From: Planctomycetaceae bacterium
GTDB lineage: Bacteria; Planctomycetota; Planctomycetia; Planctomycetales; Planctomycetaceae
Reading direction: 5' to 3'
DNA length: 8,718 bases
Assembly: GCA_016765335.1 (NCBI GenBank)
Contig: JAESQE010000514.1
Span: 1 to 8,718, forward strand
In this document: piece after piece, positions 5,040 to 8,718 of the stretch
Layout: every line of letters starts with the position of its first letter
How positions within the stretch are numbered: the first letter of the stretch is position 1
Program-made: the position numbers and the translations under genes
The notes under the pieces: generated by a model
What the model was told of the DNA's origin: nothing
Seen by the model: the letters and a program-made list of their open reading frames with translations, nothing else
Database searches by the model: none

Positions 5040-7645
5040 CTCTCGACTTGAAAGTTTCGCCTCCAGGCACATTCAACTATTTTGATCGACGGGCACATAC
5101 TCCGACCGAAGCCCTTGATGTCCTCAATGGATATTTGATTCAACGAGGATTCATCATTGTCAAACAAGATCGTTTTTTGATCGTGGATGATATTGCCAAT
5201 GGAGTTCCGCCGAATCTTGTCCCGACAGTAAATCCTAAAGATTTAAGTAAACTAGGCCGCAATGATTTAGTACGTGTTGTTTTTTCGGTTGGCACATTAG
5301 ATGCATCGACAATGGTTGAAGATGTCCAAAGCCTTCTTGGCCCCCAAGGCTCTGCGATTGCGTTGGGAAAATCGAACCAACTCGTTGTCACCGGGTTAGT
5401 GCAAAACATTCAGCGGATCGAAGAGACTTTAATCAATGCAAAACTTCCAACGGGTGAGCAAGATATTGTTTTTGAAGCATTTCAGCTTCGCTTCTTACCG
5501 GCTGATGAAGCAGAAATTACAGTTCGAGCATTGCTGGGTGTCTCAGCAACTTTAGGTGACCAAGGTGGTTCAAGCAGTTCGGGCAGATCAAGTGGATCGT
5601 CTTCAGATGATCGTCGGCGCCAATTTATGGAAATGGTAATGCGAAGCCGAGGTGGTGGAGGCCCTCCCAGTAGAGGCTCATCTAGTTCCAGTTCAAGTAA
5701 GACAACTGATTCGGAGACAAAAATTCGTATCGCAGTTGACCATCGCTCTAACTCGTTACTGATTACAGCACGACCAGCGGAATTAGAAATTGTTCGCCAG
5801 GCATTGGAAACGATTGACCTGCCGCCAAGCGATCATAGCGAACTGGGAAATGGTGATAGTCAAAAGACAGAATTACGAGTTTATGAAATTAAAAATGCGG
5901 ATCTGAATAAAATTGTGGAAACACTCACTGCGATGGTCCCTGGAATTCTTGTTAACCCTGATACAAGAGCAGCTGTTCTACACATTGTGGCTTCGCCCAG
6001 CCGTCACGAAGAAGTCGCTGATTTAATCCGTCTGCTAGGCGGAAAAATGAATGCAAACACTGTTGCAGCAATCCCGCTGGTTCATCTCGACGCATTAACA
6101 ACGGCGATGCTACTGAATACGATATTTGAAAGTGATAAAGAAAATGCACCTGCAATACAGTCCGATCCTTATGGACGTTCTTTAATCGTCCGAGGAACAG
6201 CAACACAAGTTGAAGAAATTCGCTCTCTGTTATTACAAATGGGAGAACCAGCACCCGGGACTGTTTCGTTTGCGAAGCAGCAAGATGGCCCCATTCGAGA
6301 AATCCCACTGGGAGGTCGCGATCCAGAACAGCTACTTAAATTGATCGAAAAAATCTGGAATACTGGTCACAAAACCCCACTTAAAATTGTTGCTCCTGGT
6401 TTCGATAATCGAATGCCCCCGGGATCACTTCAAAAAGAGTCGCCAACCAATCCACCAAAACCAGATAACAAGCCCGCGATCAAGGGAGAAGAGAAGCCAC
6501 AACCGATCACGCCCGCTCTGAAAACCACTCGAAACCCTGCAACTTCCGGGCTACAGTTTAACGTCAACTTCACTCAGCCACTCGACAAAGAAAAAGAGAC
6601 CAAAAGCGAAGATACTTCTTCAGTCCCACCGAAAGTTAATGCTAAAAAACCGACCTCGATTGCGATTATTGGAGATCGGATTGTCATCAGTTCTGAAGAC
6701 TCCGAATCTCTTCAGGAGTTAGATCAGCTTCTGAAGACTGTCATGTCTCAGATACAACCGCAAATGCAATGGCGTGTGTACTACCTGAACGTTGCTTCTG
6801 CTGACGACGCTGCGGCAACGCTTCAGCAATTAATTCCAGATCTTTCTGTGGATGAAGCAATCTCTCCACTTGGTAGCTCATCCCCCGTTGGACTAACAGG
6901 AATGCCTTTCAAATTAATATCTGATTCGAATTTAAACGCATTGTTTGTGACAGGTCCAGCTGATCGAATTCGAGAACTGGAGGAAGTCATTCGAATAATT
7001 GACTCTTCAGATGTGCCAGGAAATTATCGAGATCAAGTACCTCACACCATCCCGGTGATGTATGCGAATGCTGTTGAAGTGGCGGATATCTTAAAAGATG
7101 TATTCAGTGATTATCTTACAAAAACAACTAAGCCTACAGATAATCGTGGCGGACCCGGTTCCAGAGGGGGAGGTAATTCTTCGCAATCAGTGCCCGGTCA
7201 GCTTTCGATAGGAGTTGATAGCCGAACGAGTCAGATTATCGTATCATGTAATGAAAGTTTGTTTCAGCAGATTTCAGAGCTGGTAAAAACACTGGATGAT
7301 GCAGCACGCGAAGCACGACGAACCGTGCGAGTTGTACGATTAAATAATACTGATGCCTCTGTGATTAAAGCCACGTTAGGTACCTTGTTGCCACAAGTCA
7401 CATTTTCTACTAGTTCTACCAGTGGTGTGAGCCGGTCGAATAGTTCAAGTAAGCCAGCCAGTGGCACACAACCTGGTAGCACGCCAAGACAACCTGGAAC
7501 ATCCCAACCATCGAGTGATTTCTTCCGAGATATGATGAGAAGACGCATGATGGAATCTCAGCAACGAGGCGGGGGAGATTCATCAAGACGCGGCGGAAGT
7601 CCTTTCGGACAACCCGGCGGATTCCGTGGCAGGCCAAGTCGTTAG
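4997..7645 (+). CDS. Secretin-like protein, main piece: chain of secretin N-type domains without barrel
   Basis: An 882-codon open frame from TTG 4997; homology begins at about residue 9 and no true start is visible, since it is the shifted continuation of the upstream pieces. Residues 11-66 finish an N0-like domain (TPTEALDVLNGYLIQRGFI). Then follow secretin_N-type units at about 91-148, 157-274, 291-347, 354-416, 433-586, 591-669, 682-768 and a partial one from 775. The clearest strand-helix signatures are VDHRSNSLLITARPAELEIV, SDSNLNALFVTGPADRI and GVDSRTSQIIVSCNESLF, each preceded by a V-x-x-NAxE/D-type half (e.g. IPVMYANAVEVADILKDVF). Low-complexity inserts split several units: Ser/Gly 184-241, Pro/Lys 469-551, Gly 711-735. 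The end (804-882) is Ser/Gln/Gly-rich with RRRMM and RGG runs. No secretin pore domain is recognisable. Stop is TAG 7643-7645. Confidence 0.8.
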   Translation: MGRCASSFALTSGLTLDLKVSPPGTFNYFDRRAHTPTEALDVLNGYLIQRGFIIVKQDRFLIVDDIANGVPPNLVPTVNPKDLSKLGRNDLVRVVFSVGTLDASTMVEDVQSLLGPQGSAIALGKSNQLVVTGLVQNIQRIEETLINAKLPTGEQDIVFEAFQLRFLPADEAEITVRALLGVSATLGDQGGSSSSGRSSGSSSDDRRRQFMEMVMRSRGGGGPPSRGSSSSSSSKTTDSETKIRIAVDHRSNSLLITARPAELEIVRQALETIDLPPSDHSELGNGDSQKTELRVYEIKNADLNKIVETLTAMVPGILVNPDTRAAVLHIVASPSRHEEVADLIRLLGGKMNANTVAAIPLVHLDALTTAMLLNTIFESDKENAPAIQSDPYGRSLIVRGTATQVEEIRSLLLQMGEPAPGTVSFAKQQDGPIREIPLGGRDPEQLLKLIEKIWNTGHKTPLKIVAPGFDNRMPPGSLQKESPTNPPKPDNKPAIKGEEKPQPITPALKTTRNPATSGLQFNVNFTQPLDKEKETKSEDTSSVPPKVNAKKPTSIAIIGDRIVISSEDSESLQELDQLLKTVMSQIQPQMQWRVYYLNVASADDAAATLQQLIPDLSVDEAISPLGSSSPVGLTGMPFKLISDSNLNALFVTGPADRIRELEEVIRIIDSSDVPGNYRDQVPHTIPVMYANAVEVADILKDVFSDYLTKTTKPTDNRGGPGSRGGGNSSQSVPGQLSIGVDSRTSQIIVSCNESLFQQISELVKTLDDAAREARRTVRVVRLNNTDASVIKATLGTLLPQVTFSTSSTSGVSRSNSSSKPASGTQPGSTPRQPGTSQPSSDFFRDMMRRRMMESQQRGGGDSSRRGGSPFGQPGGFRGRPSR

Positions 7646-7718
7646 GATAGCTTCCAGGTTAATGGGAAGTCTGTTTGATGTATTTTCATGTTGTGTTCAG
7701 TGAGGTTAATGAGAGAAG
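7646..7718. other. Short spacer between the secretin-like gene and gspE, with a 9-base direct repeat
   Basis: AGGTTAATG occurs at 7656-7664 and 7703-7711, the second copy just before the gspE start. CTTCC (7651-7655) and GGAAG (7665-7669) could form a weak hairpin, but it has no U-tract and co-transcription into gspE is likely. GAGAGAAG runs right up to the ATG, and TGAGG lies 13 bases before it, so the ribosome binding site is ambiguous. Confidence 0.4.
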
Positions 7719-8718
7719 ATGAATCTTGAACCTCTGCTGCTCCAATTGATCGACCGTGCTCAAATCGAACAACTCCATAAATCGCGAGGCGAATCGCGAC
7801 TGGATCAAGTTGCGATTGAAAGCGGAATGATTGATGAAGGAGAATGGCTAGACTTACTTGGTCGTGAATTCGGTATCGAGGTTGTTGACCTGACCGAGGT
7901 CACAATTGATCGAGATTTGCTGATGCAGTTTCCGACCAAGGCCATCTTTCAGTACGAAATCCTTCCGATTCGTGAGCAACAAGGATATGTAGAAGTCGCA
8001 GTCAGTGACCCCTTCCAGATGGATCACAGCGACGAATTGACCTCTATCCACGGTCGTCCCTTGAAATTCGTGTTTGCTCGGCGAAAGGAAATATCCGACC
8101 GAATTAAAGAGTTATTGGGAGTTGGCGGAGACACAATCAACGAACTGGTTCGCATCCAGCAAGACGATGGTGAAGATCCGTTTGAGGATCTGGATCAAGA
8201 ATTCGGCGAGTTAGCAGAAACGGCCCGGGCACCGTCGGTCATTCGATTAGTCAATGAATTACTGATTGAAGCTGTTGACCAACAAGCTAGTGACGTACAT
8301 ATCGAACCGGACGAAAAAGGGCTCGTTGTTCGATACCGGATTGATGGAATCCTGCGTGTGCAGCCCATCCCGATGGAAATCAATCAGTTTTCATCAGCGA
8401 TAGTAACTCGTTTGAAGATTATGTCTCGTTTGAATATCGCAGAAAAACGATTGCCTCAAGACGGGCGTATCAAAATTCAAATTAGTAATCGAGAGATTGA
8501 TGTTCGTGTTTCAATCATCCCCATGATCTATGGCGAAGGAGTTGTACTGAGGCTGCTTGATAAAGGACGCATCGATTTTGATCTCAATAATTTTGGGATG
8601 CCTGCCCCAATCCTCAAAGAATTCAACGAACTAATTCGACTGCCTCACGGAATTGTTCTGGTGACCGGGCCAACTGGAAGTGGTAAATCGACGACATTAT
8701 ACAGTGCGTTAAATGCGA
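7719..8718 (+). CDS. gspE: GspE/PilB-type secretion ATPase, N-terminal part (3' end outside window)
   Basis: An open frame from ATG 7719 to the window edge, 333 codons of a protein that is usually about 560-580 residues. It is the cytoplasmic hexameric ATPase that drives pseudopilus or pilus assembly. Residues about 1-135 are the GspE_N/MshEN-like domain (RLDQVAIESGMID at 27-39; FPTKAIFQYEILPI at 71-84). The core begins with APSVIRLVNELLIEAVDQQA and SDVHIEP (171-197), then RYRIDGIL (205-212), AEKRLPQDGRI (241-251) and IIPMIYGEGVVLRLLD (266-281), all standard for GspE/PilB. Walker A GPTGSGKST is at 317-325. The Asp box, Walker B, His box and tetracysteine zinc site would lie past the edge. GspE and PilB cannot be separated from this part; the secretin-like neighbour fits either. 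The frame is clean, unlike the gene upstream. Confidence 0.93.
   Translation, partial: MNLEPLLLQLIDRAQIEQLHKSRGESRLDQVAIESGMIDEGEWLDLLGREFGIEVVDLTEVTIDRDLLMQFPTKAIFQYEILPIREQQGYVEVAVSDPFQMDHSDELTSIHGRPLKFVFARRKEISDRIKELLGVGGDTINELVRIQQDDGEDPFEDLDQEFGELAETARAPSVIRLVNELLIEAVDQQASDVHIEPDEKGLVVRYRIDGILRVQPIPMEINQFSSAIVTRLKIMSRLNIAEKRLPQDGRIKIQISNREIDVRVSIIPMIYGEGVVLRLLDKGRIDFDLNNFGMPAPILKEFNELIRLPHGIVLVTGPTGSGKSTTLYSALNA

Larger units (their letters stand above)
4035..7645 (+). pseudogene. Exported multi-N-domain secretin-like protein (GspD-related), frame broken by TGA and a -1 frameshift
   Basis: Three open stretches (4035-4328, 4329-5039, 4997-7645) read as one protein of about 1,203 residues when two lesions are repaired: TGA at 4326-4328 (in frame with both sides, probably CGA before) and one missing T in CTTTTG at 5016-5021, which rejoins APWDDVLRL to FALTSGLTLDLKV in the middle of an N0-like domain. 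The order is signal peptide, LTxxQ-type helical part, Pro-rich linker, and about eight secretin N-type domains with low-complexity linkers. The protein would be exported to the periplasm by Sec. It stands 73 bases before a GspE-type ATPase gene, so a role in a type II secretion or pilus-like machine is the reasonable inference. Real pseudogene, strain-specific mutation and sequencing error cannot be told apart here; the long intact downstream frame favours a recent change or an error. Confidence 0.75.

Noticed and set aside
5952..6308. A 118-codon open frame on the minus strand.
   Set aside because: It lies wholly inside a conserved N-domain coding stretch on the + strand and shows no protein-like features.
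1..8718. CRISPR arrays, insertion sequences, transposases or phage genes.
   Set aside because: No regularly spaced repeats, terminal inverted repeats or transposase-like proteins were found in the window.

Overview
The window looks like a chromosomal segment of a planctomycete (Planctomycetota), probably of moderate GC content like the Gimesia/Rubinisphaera relatives. This rests on three things: a remnant of the DUF1501 family, which is greatly expanded in that phylum; a very large secretin-N-domain protein with Ser/Gly- and Arg/Gly-rich linkers, placed just before a GspE-type ATPase; and a membrane-bound SpoIIE/PP2C phosphatase. The assignment is made from family knowledge, not from a database search.

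Layout, all genes on the + strand. (1) Positions 1-1239 hold the 3' end of a FtsX/MacB-type ABC permease, followed 58 bases later by an intact LolD/MacB-type ABC ATPase. Together they form a lipoprotein- or efflux-type exporter. (2) Positions 1240-1543 are non-coding. They hold a hairpin that may end the ABC operon, a possible promoter, and a compact multi-hairpin segment that may be a structured leader. (3) Positions 1544-3070 encode an intact two-pass sensor phosphatase: periplasmic domain, HAMP, then PP2C/SpoIIE. (4) Positions 3071 to about 3788 hold a decayed DUF1501 gene. Its N-terminal third and C-terminus are missing, and it carries at least one frameshift and a nonsense codon. (5) Positions 3789-4034 are non-coding, with palindromes and a weak promoter. 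(6) Positions 4035-7645 form one long gene for an exported protein of about 1,200 residues: signal peptide, LTxxQ/Spy-like helical part, Pro-rich linker, then a chain of about eight secretin N-type domains with no recognisable secretin barrel. As given, the reading frame is cut by an in-frame TGA and by a -1 frameshift in a T-run. (7) Position 7719 to the end is the first 333 codons of a GspE/PilB-type secretion ATPase, which runs off the window.

How they fit together: the secretin-like protein and the GspE-type ATPase are the start of a type II secretion or type IV pilus-like operon whose remaining genes should lie downstream. The ABC exporter and the sensor phosphatase appear to be separate transcription units. 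The most notable points are the pore-less multi-N-domain secretin relative and its two lesions, the layered decay of the DUF1501 gene, and the candidate structured leader ahead of the phosphatase.
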